From NCBI GenBank assembly GCA_910588555.1, contig CAJUPC010000006.1:19478-67840 (forward strand): a DNA stretch of 48,363 nucleotides. Direction: 5' to 3'. Each line of letters starts with the position of its first letter. Position 1 is the stretch's first letter. The notes under the pieces are model-generated. The model was given only the letters and a program-made list of their open reading frames with translations. It did not search any database and had not been told where the DNA came from. Made by a program: the position numbers and the translations under genes. This document shows positions 8,091-16,038 of this stretch, piece after piece. This DNA comes from Candidatus Gastranaerophilales bacterium (GTDB taxonomy: Bacteria > Cyanobacteriota > Vampirovibrionia > Gastranaerophilales > Gastranaerophilaceae).

Positions 8091-9701
8091 ATGAAGACTA
8101 AACTGCAAGTTTTAGCCGGAGATATTTTAGGCGGGCTTAATGCCGCTATCATTACTTTGCCGCAGGCATTGGCTTTTGGTGTTGCGACAGGATTTGGTGC
8201 GAGTGCAGGTATTTGGGGCGCAATAATTTTAACTCTGATTGCCGGACTTTTGGGAACTAAAATCCCGATGATTTCGGGAGTTACAGGGCCTGTTGCTATT
8301 GTTATAGCCTCAATTATGCATGCTTTGAATAAAGACGTCAGCGCGGTTATATTTATTATTTTTCTGGCAGGAATTTTGCAGGTTATTCTTGCAATGACCA
8401 AATTGCCCGAAATTGTTAAGTACGTTCCTTATCCTGTAATATCAGGGTTTATGAACGGTGTCGGAGTTATTATTATAATAATGCAGTTAAATGCTTTGCT
8501 CGGGCTTGCCCCTGCTTCTAATACAATTGAAAGTATTGAAACAGTATTCAAATCAATCAGTTCTGTAAATCTTGAAGCTTTGGCCATAGGATGTTTGACA
8601 CTATTCATTGTTTTTGGCGTGCCTAAAAAATGGAATAAATATGTGCCTTCGCAAATTTTGGCGCTTATTGTATGTACGCTTATATCAATTAAAATGGGCT
8701 TAAATGTTGCAAAAATATCTGAAATATCTGTTTCAATTCCAGCAATCTCAATACCGCATACAAATTTGCATGATTTTATTACGTATTTTCACTATGCGGC
8801 TATGCTTGCAGTAATTCTTTCATCAGAAAGTTTATTAACCGGTTTAGTTTCAACATCTCTTACAAAAACTCCTGTTCAGCATAATAAGCTTTTGGCTTCT
8901 CAAGGTATTGGTAATATTTGTTGTGCTTTGACAGGCTCTCTCCCTGGTGCGGCGGCTACTATGAGAACAGTTGCGGCTTTAAAATCAGGTGCAGCTACAA
9001 AATTTGCTGCTATGGTTACTGCGTTAGTGCTTGTGCTTGCTATTTATAAATTTTCCGATTTTGTTGCAGAAATTCCATTGGCAGTTCTTGCAGGAATTTT
9101 GATAAAAATTGGTTATGATATTATTGATACAAAATTTTTGCGTGTTATTAACCTTGCACCTAAAGATGATTTGTGGGTTTTAGCGGTAGTATTTTTCTTG
9201 ACAGTGTTTTATAATCTGATTGTTGCTGTGGGTGCGGGAATTACTCTTGCAGCATTGTTATATGCTAAAAAAGCCGCTGACAAAGCTAAACTTATTGATA
9301 AGACAGAGTATGACACAAATCTTATTACCGCCGAAAAAATGCTTGAAAAAAATTATAAACATAAAATTCGTGTTGTTCACATAAGCGGAGCTTTCTTTTT
9401 TGGTTCTGCAACTCAGTTGATTTCACAGTTTGATGAATTTTTGGGAACACGTTATTTAATCCTTGTATATGACAGTGAAGATTTGCTTGATATATCAGCT
9501 GTTTTTGCGCTTGAAGATATAATTCTCCGCTTAAAATCACAGCACATCAAATTATTTTTGGTTCTGAAAAATGAAGAAATTCATGAACAGTTGAAAAAAC
9601 ACAATATTGATATTAGTGACAGCAGAATTTATTATTCTGAAATTGAAGCAATAGAACACGCAAAACTTTCTTGTAAAAAACGTATAAGGCGGACTAAATA
9701 A
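8091..9701 (+). CDS. SulP-family anion transporter with STAS domain
   Basis: Inner-membrane SLC26/SulP transporter, 536 residues from the ATG chosen here. The N-terminal signature (GDILGGLNAAIITLPQALAFGVATG) and about ten more hydrophobic helices form the transport domain. Residues from about 425 form a cytoplasmic STAS domain (KIRVVHISGAFFFGSA, LILVYDSEDLLDISAVFALEDI). Substrate may be sulfate, bicarbonate or a dicarboxylate and is not readable from sequence. A TTG six codons upstream is possible, but the perfect TATAAT promoter would start transcription at about 8090, so ATG 8091 on a leaderless mRNA is preferred. The 3' end overlaps the convergent panE-like gene by 8 bases. Confidence 0.9.
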   Translation: MKTKLQVLAGDILGGLNAAIITLPQALAFGVATGFGASAGIWGAIILTLIAGLLGTKIPMISGVTGPVAIVIASIMHALNKDVSAVIFIIFLAGILQVILAMTKLPEIVKYVPYPVISGFMNGVGVIIIIMQLNALLGLAPASNTIESIETVFKSISSVNLEALAIGCLTLFIVFGVPKKWNKYVPSQILALIVCTLISIKMGLNVAKISEISVSIPAISIPHTNLHDFITYFHYAAMLAVILSSESLLTGLVSTSLTKTPVQHNKLLASQGIGNICCALTGSLPGAAATMRTVAALKSGAATKFAAMVTALVLVLAIYKFSDFVAEIPLAVLAGILIKIGYDIIDTKFLRVINLAPKDDLWVLAVVFFLTVFYNLIVAVGAGITLAALLYAKKAADKAKLIDKTEYDTNLITAEKMLEKNYKHKIRVVHISGAFFFGSATQLISQFDEFLGTRYLILVYDSEDLLDISAVFALEDIILRLKSQHIKLFLVLKNEEIHEQLKKHNIDISDSRIYYSEIEAIEHAKLSCKKRIRRTK

Positions 9702-10614
9702 GACTTTTTTCATAAATTGCGTCAAGCATTTCTTTTAATATTTTGTTGTAAGGTGTTGGAATTCCGTGTTTTTTGCCGTAATCAATAATTGTCCCTGCAA
9801 ACATCTCAACTTCAGTTTTTCTGCCTGCCTCAACATCTTGAAGCATTGATGTTTTTCCCTCAGGTATCATTGTTTTAATATGTGCAACAGTTTCTTCAAC
9901 CATTGTTTCGGTGTTGTTTACACCCTCAGCTTTTGCAATTGCTTGAACTTCTTTCATTACATTTTTTGCCAGACTCATGCAATTTTTGTTGGACATCATC
10001 TCACCGAAAGTAAAACCCAAAACTGCCGTAATCTGGTTCGATGAAACATTAAGCATATATTTGAGCCATAATGAACGAATTATATCGTCGGGAATTTGAT
10101 AACTAATTCCGATTTTGTCAAAAAATTTTTTTACACGTTCTACATTATTCAAATCATCGGGGTTTTCAGAACCGAATACAAGCGTATTAACATCATCGTG
10201 AACGACTTCACGACCTGTTCGGACTGCACTGTGTCCAATAAAATATGAATACAGAATTTTGTCACATCCGTATTTTGCTGCTATAATTTTTTCGCTTGTA
10301 ACTCCATTCAATAAAGATAAAATTACTGTATCATTTTTTACAAAATTTTCAAGATTTCTTACAACATCATTCAGCCCGTCAAATTTAGTTGCGATAATTA
10401 CCAAATCAGCTTTAAAGTCTTTTTCCTCAGGCAAAACATAATTAAAGTTCAATTCTTTGCCGTTAAAAATCACAGGATTTTTTGTATATTTTTCAAGTCG
10501 TTTTTTGTCTACAAGAATTCTTAAATTTTCAGGTGTTGATTTTTGGATTTTTTCGGCATAAATACTGCCAATTGCACCTATTCCGCATACTAGAATATTT
10601 TTTATTTCTTTCAT
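9694..10614 (-). CDS. panE: 2-dehydropantoate 2-reductase family protein
   Basis: ApbA/PanE-type NADPH-dependent reductase, which makes pantoate for coenzyme A. The N-terminal Rossmann motif is ILVCGIGAIGSIYAEK. The C-terminal helical domain has the catalytic lysine region SLWLKYMLNVSSNQITA and the block DVEAGRKTEVEMFAGTIIDYGKKHGIPTP. Length (306) is normal. Sister enzymes of the family act on other 2-oxo acids, so the precise substrate is inferred. TAAAAT ends 6 nt before the ATG and there is no ribosome site, suggesting a leaderless message. Confidence 0.85.
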   Translation of the reverse strand: MKEIKNILVCGIGAIGSIYAEKIQKSTPENLRILVDKKRLEKYTKNPVIFNGKELNFNYVLPEEKDFKADLVIIATKFDGLNDVVRNLENFVKNDTVILSLLNGVTSEKIIAAKYGCDKILYSYFIGHSAVRTGREVVHDDVNTLVFGSENPDDLNNVERVKKFFDKIGISYQIPDDIIRSLWLKYMLNVSSNQITAVLGFTFGEMMSNKNCMSLAKNVMKEVQAIAKAEGVNNTETMVEETVAHIKTMIPEGKTSMLQDVEAGRKTEVEMFAGTIIDYGKKHGIPTPYNKILKEMLDAIYEKSLI

Positions 10615-10713
10615 ATTTGAATTTTATCATAAATTGTAAAAATTTGTTCACAAGATTTATATTTTGAGCATTTTTTGTTTTAAAAAAACACTTTATATAT
10701 ATGTAGTGTAGTA

Positions 10714-11502
10714 ATGTGTGGAAAATTGGGAATGGAAATTGCCAGACCGCTTGGTGTGGGCGGAATAAATCGCTATATTAATATTGGCCGAAGTAATTAC
10801 GGAATAAATTTCGGCAATAATTTGAAGGCGGACACTTTTGAAAACAATTCAATTGACCGCTTCACAACCGAACCTGCAATAAAGCGGATGATTGCAGCAA
10901 ATCCCAAAATTAAAAATATTGTTAAAAATTTTAATCCACAATTGGATTTGAATATGGCGGAATTGCAAGAACTGCTTCAAAATCATGCTTCCGAAACGGG
11001 TCATATTGCCGCAGGAATTGTTGAAAATTTACCGTTTTCTCTTCATTCAAAAGTTGACACAAAAGCAATAAAAGACGCTTCATATTTGCATGATTTAGGC
11101 AAAGTTCTTATTCCGAAAGAAGTTTTAAATAAGCCTGCAAAACTTGATGCTGTCGAAACAAAAATTATGCATACACATTCCGAATTAAGTTATGAACTTT
11201 TAAAAAATTCGGGTTTGAACGAAAAAACGCTTAATTTAATCAGAAATCATCATCAGAATGCAAAAAAGACGGGTTATCCGTGGGTTTCTAATGATTTTAG
11301 AGCTGATTTGGATTTGCAAATTTTATCTGTTGCCGATAAATATTCAGCTCTAACGGAAAATCGTGCGTATAAAGAAGCAATGACACCAAAACAGGCTTTA
11401 ACCATAATTTATCAGGATGTAAAAGATGAAAAACTTCATCCGTTTATTTTCAGAGCACTGGTTAATTATGCAAATACCACGGAAAAGGTATCAGTTGCTT
11501 AA
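10714..11502 (+). CDS. HD-GYP domain phosphohydrolase
   Basis: The metal-dependent HD domain spans about residues 90-250: YLHDLGK (His126, Asp127), the block NKPAKLDAVETKIMHTH, NHH (178-180), the GYP triplet (187-189) and VADKYSALTENRAY. These match HD-GYP cyclic-di-GMP phosphodiesterases. The usual DGSGYP is shortened to KTGYP, so activity is likely but not assured. There is no sensory domain, only 90 residues of unknown N terminus. The start is uncertain: ATG 10714 lacks a ribosome site, and ATG 10732 is behind a weak GGA. A role in surface or motility control is inferred from the family and from the pilus and flagellar genes in the window. Confidence 0.8.
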   Translation: MCGKLGMEIARPLGVGGINRYINIGRSNYGINFGNNLKADTFENNSIDRFTTEPAIKRMIAANPKIKNIVKNFNPQLDLNMAELQELLQNHASETGHIAAGIVENLPFSLHSKVDTKAIKDASYLHDLGKVLIPKEVLNKPAKLDAVETKIMHTHSELSYELLKNSGLNEKTLNLIRNHHQNAKKTGYPWVSNDFRADLDLQILSVADKYSALTENRAYKEAMTPKQALTIIYQDVKDEKLHPFIFRALVNYANTTEKVSVA

Positions 11503-11504
11503 GC

Positions 11505-11975
11505 TTATTTGTGATAAGTTTCCTTTTTTATTATTTTGAATGCTCTGTAAATCTGTTCTACAAGCAAAAGTCTTGCAAACTGATGTAAAAATGTCATTTT
11601 TGACATACTTAATTTAAAATTTGCACGTTCTGATACTATCGGAGAAATTCCGCACGATGAGCCAATAACAAAAATAATTTCACCAACTCCGTCGTTTGTA
11701 AGTTCTTCAATCTTTTCTGCAAGCTCTTCTGATGAAAGCATTTTGCCCTTAATTTCCATTGTTATTACATAAGATTGAGGCTTTATATGAGAAAGAATTT
11801 TTTCTCCCTCTTCTTTTAATACTTTTTGTGTTAAATTTTCATCCTTAATCTCTATAGCAGGCAGTTCTATGATTTCGACAGAAGCATAAGGGGTAAGGCG
11901 TTTTAAAAATTCATCAATTCCGTCTTTCAAAAATTTTTCTTTAATTTTTCCGAGTGCAATTATTTTTATGTTCAC
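11505..11975 (-). CDS. rlmH: 23S rRNA pseudouridine-1915 N3-methyltransferase RlmH
   Basis: SPOUT methyltransferase that modifies helix 69 of 23S rRNA in assembled ribosomes. At 156 residues it is full length. It starts IKIIALGKIKEKFLKDGIDEFLKRL, has the cofactor-knot strand EIIFVIGSSCGISP and ends with the conserved MTFLHQFARLLLVEQIYRAFKIIKKETYHK block. The start is GTG. It is 24 bases downstream of the MscS gene and convergent with the HD-GYP gene (2-base gap). Confidence 0.95.
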   Translation of the reverse strand: MNIKIIALGKIKEKFLKDGIDEFLKRLTPYASVEIIELPAIEIKDENLTQKVLKEEGEKILSHIKPQSYVITMEIKGKMLSSEELAEKIEELTNDGVGEIIFVIGSSCGISPIVSERANFKLSMSKMTFLHQFARLLLVEQIYRAFKIIKKETYHK

Positions 11976-11999
11976 TGCTACGCAGCCCTTTCTGTCACT

Positions 12000-12857
12000 T
12001 TAGCTTTTGTTGTCAGCCATATATATAGTAGTTGACGGGAATGCAAAGTCTATTCCCTCGTTGCGGAAGCGTTTTACAACTTCAAGATAAATTTCGCTTC
12101 TTATTTGAGCAAAAACGTCAAAAGCTTTTGTTTTAGCATAACCTAAAAGTCTTATATTTATGGAACTGCTGTCCAATGCTTCTACAAAAACGGTAAAATC
12201 TTTATGCATGTCATTTCTTGAGCCTGCAATTTCTTTAATAATTTCTATTGCTCTTGTAAGTTTTTCATCAGATGTATCGTAAGTAACACCAAAAGTTAAA
12301 TCAATTCGGCGTTTGCTTGCTTTGGTTATATTCGTAACTACACTGTCAGCCATTTTGTCGTTCGGAATTGTAACAAGGTGATTTTCAAGTGTTCGAATTT
12401 TTGTTGAACGCAGATTGATGTTTTCAACAGTACCCTCAGTTGTGTCAATTTTTATATAATCGCCTGTTTTATAAACCTTGTCAGTAAGAATTCCGAGTGT
12501 ACCGAACATTGAGGCAATTGTATGCTGTGCCGCAAAACCTACGGCTAAACCTGTAATCCCGAAACCTGCTATCAATGATGTTAATGAATAACCATGGCTT
12601 TGTAAAAATGAGGCTACAATAACAAATACAATAATTGTTTTAATTATTTTTTCAATAATAGGTATGACTTGACCTATCGGGCCTGCGTTTTCATTTTTAC
12701 TGAATTTATTCTTTAATTTATTTGTAAAAATATCTGTAAGTTTAAATAAAACTGCAATAAGGATTAAGTTAAAAATTATCCCTAAAACCATACTGATTTT
12801 AAATGTTGCAAACACTTTTTCGAGTTTGTCGCCATAAGCAATTATTTGATCTAACAT
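12000..12857 (-). CDS. MscS-family small-conductance mechanosensitive channel
   Basis: Inner-membrane channel that releases solutes under hypo-osmotic shock. Of 285 residues, three hydrophobic segments occupy about 15-45, 65-90 and 90-120. The last is the Gly/Ala-rich pore helix GFGITGLAVGFAAQHTIASMFG. The MscS beta domain follows (YIKIDTTEGTVENINLRSTKIRT, then LVTIPNDKMADSVVTN) with the C-terminal alpha-beta domain. A GGGG ribosome site precedes the ATG. It probably shares a transcript with rlmH. Confidence 0.92.
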   Translation of the reverse strand: MLDQIIAYGDKLEKVFATFKISMVLGIIFNLILIAVLFKLTDIFTNKLKNKFSKNENAGPIGQVIPIIEKIIKTIIVFVIVASFLQSHGYSLTSLIAGFGITGLAVGFAAQHTIASMFGTLGILTDKVYKTGDYIKIDTTEGTVENINLRSTKIRTLENHLVTIPNDKMADSVVTNITKASKRRIDLTFGVTYDTSDEKLTRAIEIIKEIAGSRNDMHKDFTVFVEALDSSSINIRLLGYAKTKAFDVFAQIRSEIYLEVVKRFRNEGIDFAFPSTTIYMADNKS

Positions 12858-12944
12858 TATTTATCCCCTTTTTTTTTGATTATATCCTGATAAAAAAGCT
12901 TATGCAAGACTGTAAAGAATAATCATCGTGTATAGTAAAACCTA

Positions 12945-12973
12945 TTGCAAAAAATTTTTCTTTGTATTATAGT
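12945..12973 (+). promoter_or_regulatory. Promoter of tRNA-Gly
   Basis: TTGCAA (12945-12950), a 17-bp spacer and TATAGT (12968-12973) put transcription start at about 12980, four bases before the mature tRNA 5' end. Confidence 0.5.
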
Positions 12974-12983
12974 ATATTTACAC

Positions 12984-13059
12984 GCGGAAGTAACTCAATG
13001 GCTAGAGTCCCTGCCTTCCAAGCAGGTTGTTGCGAGTTCGAGTCTCGTCTTCCGCTCCA
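12984..13059 (+). tRNA. tRNA-Gly (anticodon TCC)
   Basis: A 76-nt cloverleaf. Acceptor stem GCGGAAG pairs with CTTCCGC (13049-13055), discriminator is T, and the 3' CCA is encoded (13057-13059). Anticodon stem CCTGC/GCAGG closes the loop CTTCCAA with anticodon TCC, reading GGA. The T loop has GTTCGAGTC. A terminator follows directly, so it is a single-gene unit. Confidence 0.97.
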
Positions 13060-13060
13060 T

Positions 13061-13094
13061 AAAAAAGCCTTAGACTTTAGTCTTAGGCTTTTTT
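13061..13094 (+). terminator. Intrinsic terminator after tRNA-Gly
   Basis: Inverted repeat GCCTTAGAC / GTCTTAGGC (one mismatch) around TTTA, flanked by A6 and T6. Confidence 0.85.
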
Positions 13095-13405
13095 ATTTGA
13101 TTGAATGATAGAAAGCAGACTGTAGGTCACGTAAAGCCAGACACGAATGAAAATAATAATATATAATTCTTAAGGATTAGTTATTTGATATTACTCATCA
13201 CATAAAAAGTTTATTCTTAAGAGTGGTGAAATCGCATGGAAAAAAGGTTAATATATAAATGTAAGCTTGTTATGTCCAGGCACTTTTTCGGGGTTGCGAT
13301 AAGAGTTTTTTCTTAGCAGGTTTGGTTTAAAATATAGCAGGCTTATTCTAAAAAATCCAACTTAATTTTTTCATAAAAGCTCTATGTTTGATATTTACAA
13401 ATTAT

Positions 13406-13445
13406 GACTTGTTTTCAGCCTCCATAGAAAGCAAGTCTTCTTTTT
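13406..13445 (+). terminator. Strong terminator in the tRNA-parvulin gap
   Basis: An 11-bp stem, GACTTGTTTTC with GAAAGCAAGTC (one G-T pair), a 10-nt loop, then TTCTTTTT. The nearest annotated + strand unit (tRNA) already has its own terminator, so this one ends something else. Confidence 0.75.
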
Positions 13446-13449
13446 ATGT

Positions 13450-13455
13450 TATAAT
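13450..13455 (+). promoter_or_regulatory. Extended -10 promoter of the parvulin-dnaA-ruvA operon
   Basis: TGT followed by TATAAT (13447-13455) is an extended -10 element. The -35 region is poor. The AAGGAG ribosome site at 13471-13476 and ATG 13486 follow at standard distances. Confidence 0.5.
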
Positions 13456-13485
13456 TTGTTTGTACAGATAAAGGAGTTAAAATCT

Positions 13486-13773
13486 ATGACAAATGAAGTT
13501 AAAGCAAGTCATATTCTTGTTAAAACAGAAGATGAAGCTAAAAAGTTGTTAGAAGAAATCAATGCAGGAAAATCTTTTGCGGATGCAGCCGCAGAAGTTT
13601 CTCTTTGTCCTTCAGGCGCTAATGGCGGTGATTTAGGTTATTTCGGAAGAGGAATGATGGTTAAGCCGTTTGAAGACGTAGCGTTTGCATTGGAAAAAGT
13701 AGGACAGATTTCTGAGCCTGTTCAAACTCAATTTGGTTGGCACTTAATCCAATTGACTGGAAAAGATGACTAA
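13486..13773 (+). CDS. Parvulin-type peptidyl-prolyl isomerase
   Basis: Single-domain PpiC-like rotamase of 95 residues, which isomerises Xaa-Pro bonds. Conserved stretches are KASHILVKTEDEAKKL, FADAAAEVSLCPSGANGGDLGYF and FGWHLIQL. There is no signal peptide or membrane segment, so it should be cytosolic, unlike PrsA. ATG 13486 is chosen because AAGGAG lies 9 bases upstream. The first gene of a tight five-gene operon, it overlaps the next gene by 8 bases. Confidence 0.92.
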   Translation: MTNEVKASHILVKTEDEAKKLLEEINAGKSFADAAAEVSLCPSGANGGDLGYFGRGMMVKPFEDVAFALEKVGQISEPVQTQFGWHLIQLTGKDD

Positions 13774-15286
13774 TTCTATTCAGAAAATAAGAGAATTTAT
13801 GCATGAGCAGGGATTAAATTTCCTGCTCGTAAATTCTACCAATAAATATTTGGTGGAATATTCTAAGCTGCAAGAAAATTCCCGTTATAAATTAACCGGT
13901 TTTTCAGGGTCAACAGGCGACGCGCTTGTAACGCCCGATAATATTTATTTGTTTGTTGATGGCAGATATCATATTCAAGCTGATTTGGAAGTTAATCAGG
14001 ATTTGATAAATGTTGTAAAATTACAGACGGGACAAACTTTTTTGGATGAATTGGTGAAACGTATTCCAAATGGTAAAATTCTCGGGATTTTTTCTAAAAA
14101 GAATTCCCAAAAGCGTATTGAAGAATTGCAGGTGAAAGGTGTTCAAATCCAATTATTAAAAGATGACCCTCTTGATGAAAACTTTGAGTATGACAGCTCA
14201 AATATTGTTCAGGCAGATGGAGTGTCAGTTGATGAAAAGATTAAGGATATGGATTTTGAAGGTGCTGTATTGATTACAAATCTTGAGGAAGTTTCATATC
14301 TTTTTAACCTTAGAGATTTTTCTGAAAATTATTCAAGCAAAATTCAGGGCAAAGCTGTAATTATTAATGACCGTGCGCGTTTGCTAGAGGATATTGATGA
14401 TTTTGTGGAATGCTATCAGGGTAATATTTGGGTTGATAAATCAACAATTAATGCTTATGATTTTTCACTAATCGGTGATAAGGTAAAAGTTTTGGATGAC
14501 AGCCCGATAAAATTGATGAAAGCAATTAAGACTGCTGACGAAATTGAGCATTATAAAGAAGCTTTCAGAAGAACTGATTTGGCTGTAAAAGCAATAAGAG
14601 ATTACATTGAAAATAATGATAACATTTCTGAGTATGATGTTGCAGAACAGCTTGAAAAAGAGTTTAAAAAATACGGTGCAAAGAGTTTAAGTTTCAAATC
14701 AATTGTTGCAAAAGACCAAAACTCTGCTCTTGCGCATTATTCAAAATGTTCAAAGGATGAAATTATAAAAAACGGAAGCCTTGTATTGGTTGATTGCGGA
14801 GCATATTATGAACAGGGGCTTGCAACAGATATTACGCGAGTTTTTGTAAAAGGAAAGCCGTCAGAATTGCAAAAACAAGTTTATACAACTGTTTTAAAGA
14901 TGTTCTTAAATGCTTATAATTCAAGTTTATCTTGCGGGTTTGATATTGATGCAACTGCACGTAAAATTTATTCAGAAAACCAAATAGACGGGTTTGTTTT
15001 TAATCATGGACTCGGGCATGGTATCGGGATAAGCGTTCATGAGTATCCTCCAAACCTTAGTCCTAATGAAATAGCGAAAGTTGAAATTAAGGACGGAATG
15101 TGTTTTACTATTGAGCCCGGATTATACAACGAAAAGTGTTTTGGAGTAAGGCTCGAAAATTCTTGTTATATGAAAGACGGAAAAATTCATTCCTTTGTTA
15201 AAATGAATTATGAAAAGAAATTGATAGATTTTTCAATGCTAACAGAGCAGGAAAAAGATTGGCTGAAAGAATTTGAGGTATTGTAA
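13766..15286 (+). CDS. pepP: Xaa-Pro aminopeptidase (M24B)
   Basis: Dinuclear-metal aminopeptidase that removes an N-terminal residue preceding proline. The N-terminal creatinase-like domain (NKYLVEYSKLQENSRYKLTGF, LFVDGRYHIQA) is followed by a second linker domain and the C-terminal pita-bread domain. The metal ligands are visible in VLVDCGAYYEQGLATDITR (two Asp), NHGLGHGIGISVHE (His), FTIEPGLY (Glu) and GVRLENSCYM (Glu). The 506 residues and three-domain layout resemble eukaryotic-type APP1. The stop codon overlaps the next start by one base. Confidence 0.92.
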   Translation: MTNSIQKIREFMHEQGLNFLLVNSTNKYLVEYSKLQENSRYKLTGFSGSTGDALVTPDNIYLFVDGRYHIQADLEVNQDLINVVKLQTGQTFLDELVKRIPNGKILGIFSKKNSQKRIEELQVKGVQIQLLKDDPLDENFEYDSSNIVQADGVSVDEKIKDMDFEGAVLITNLEEVSYLFNLRDFSENYSSKIQGKAVIINDRARLLEDIDDFVECYQGNIWVDKSTINAYDFSLIGDKVKVLDDSPIKLMKAIKTADEIEHYKEAFRRTDLAVKAIRDYIENNDNISEYDVAEQLEKEFKKYGAKSLSFKSIVAKDQNSALAHYSKCSKDEIIKNGSLVLVDCGAYYEQGLATDITRVFVKGKPSELQKQVYTTVLKMFLNAYNSSLSCGFDIDATARKIYSENQIDGFVFNHGLGHGIGISVHEYPPNLSPNEIAKVEIKDGMCFTIEPGLYNEKCFGVRLENSCYMKDGKIHSFVKMNYEKKLIDFSMLTEQEKDWLKEFEVL

Positions 15287-16026
15287 TGGAAATTACGAGC
15301 GTAAATAATGAACTAGTAAAAGAAACAGTAAAATTACAGCAAAAAAAATATCGTGACAGAGAAAATAAATTTTTGTTGGAGGGCTTCAAATCTGTTGAAG
15401 AAGCTTTTAATGCAGGTATTGAAATTGAATATGCCTTTGTGGCTGATGAAAAAAAATATTTATTTTTGAGTGATAAAGTTATTTTGACAAATGAAGCTGT
15501 TTTGAAAAAGATTTCGACTACAGACTCTGCGCCTGATGTAGTTGCTGTTGCAAAGAAAAAAGGTTATTCAATTGAAGATTTGAAAAATGCTAAAAAGGTT
15601 GTTTTGCTTGAAAATATTAAGGATTTAGGAAATCTTGGAACAATTTTAAGGACATCAACCGCTTTTGGTGCTGACGCAGTTGTTTTGTACGGAAAAGAAT
15701 GTGCTGATTTGTATAACCCTAAATGTGTGCGTTCTTCTGTAGGAAATTTATGGAAAATTCCCGTAGTTTATATTGAGGAATTTTCGGGGCTTGAAATTTT
15801 TAAGAGTTTTGAGCGCGTTGCAACTTTACCAAGGGCAAAGGAATATCTTAAGGATTTTAATGTTAAAGAACCAGTGCTTGTAATGTTTGGTTCGGAGGCA
15901 GACGGGCTTTCAGAAGAATTGATAAATTTTTCAACAAAAGAGGTTAAGATAGAAATGGCGGGGACTGTTGAATCTTTAAATTTATCAGTTTCCTGTGCTG
16001 TTGTGTTGTATAAATTATTTTTATAG
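15286..16026 (+). CDS. TrmH/SpoU-family RNA 2'-O-methyltransferase
   Basis: SPOUT methyltransferase of 246 residues. The N-terminal L30e-like substrate domain (KYRDRENKFLLEGFKSVEEAF) is followed by the catalytic knot with motif 1 NIKDLGNLGTILRTSTAFG, motif 2 VLVMFGSEADGLSEEL and motif 3 ESLNLSVSCAVVLYKL. This matches RlmB/TsnR-type 2'-O-ribose methyltransferases. The target (23S rRNA or tRNA) cannot be read from sequence. TAATG coupling to pepP puts it inside the operon. Confidence 0.9.
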   Translation: MEITSVNNELVKETVKLQQKKYRDRENKFLLEGFKSVEEAFNAGIEIEYAFVADEKKYLFLSDKVILTNEAVLKKISTTDSAPDVVAVAKKKGYSIEDLKNAKKVVLLENIKDLGNLGTILRTSTAFGADAVVLYGKECADLYNPKCVRSSVGNLWKIPVVYIEEFSGLEIFKSFERVATLPRAKEYLKDFNVKEPVLVMFGSEADGLSEELINFSTKEVKIEMAGTVESLNLSVSCAVVLYKLFL

Positions 16027-16038
16027 TAGAATATTTTT

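Larger units (their letters stand above)
13095..13485 (+). other. Gene-free stretch, possible small RNA ending at a terminator
   Basis: No convincing protein gene lies here. A TATAAT at 13162-13167 (poor -35) could start a transcript near 13174, and a strong intrinsic terminator ends at 13445. That would give a transcript of about 270 nt. The sequence has local hairpins (TAAGA/TCTTA at about 13300-13315) and a direct repeat ATTCTTAAG. I could not match it to 6S RNA, SRP RNA, RNase P RNA or tmRNA. A 26-codon frame at 13236-13316 has no ribosome site. Confidence 0.3.

Noticed and set aside
13236..13316. 26-residue peptide in the gene-free stretch
   Set aside because: No ribosome site and no recognisable motif. 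More likely part of a non-coding region.
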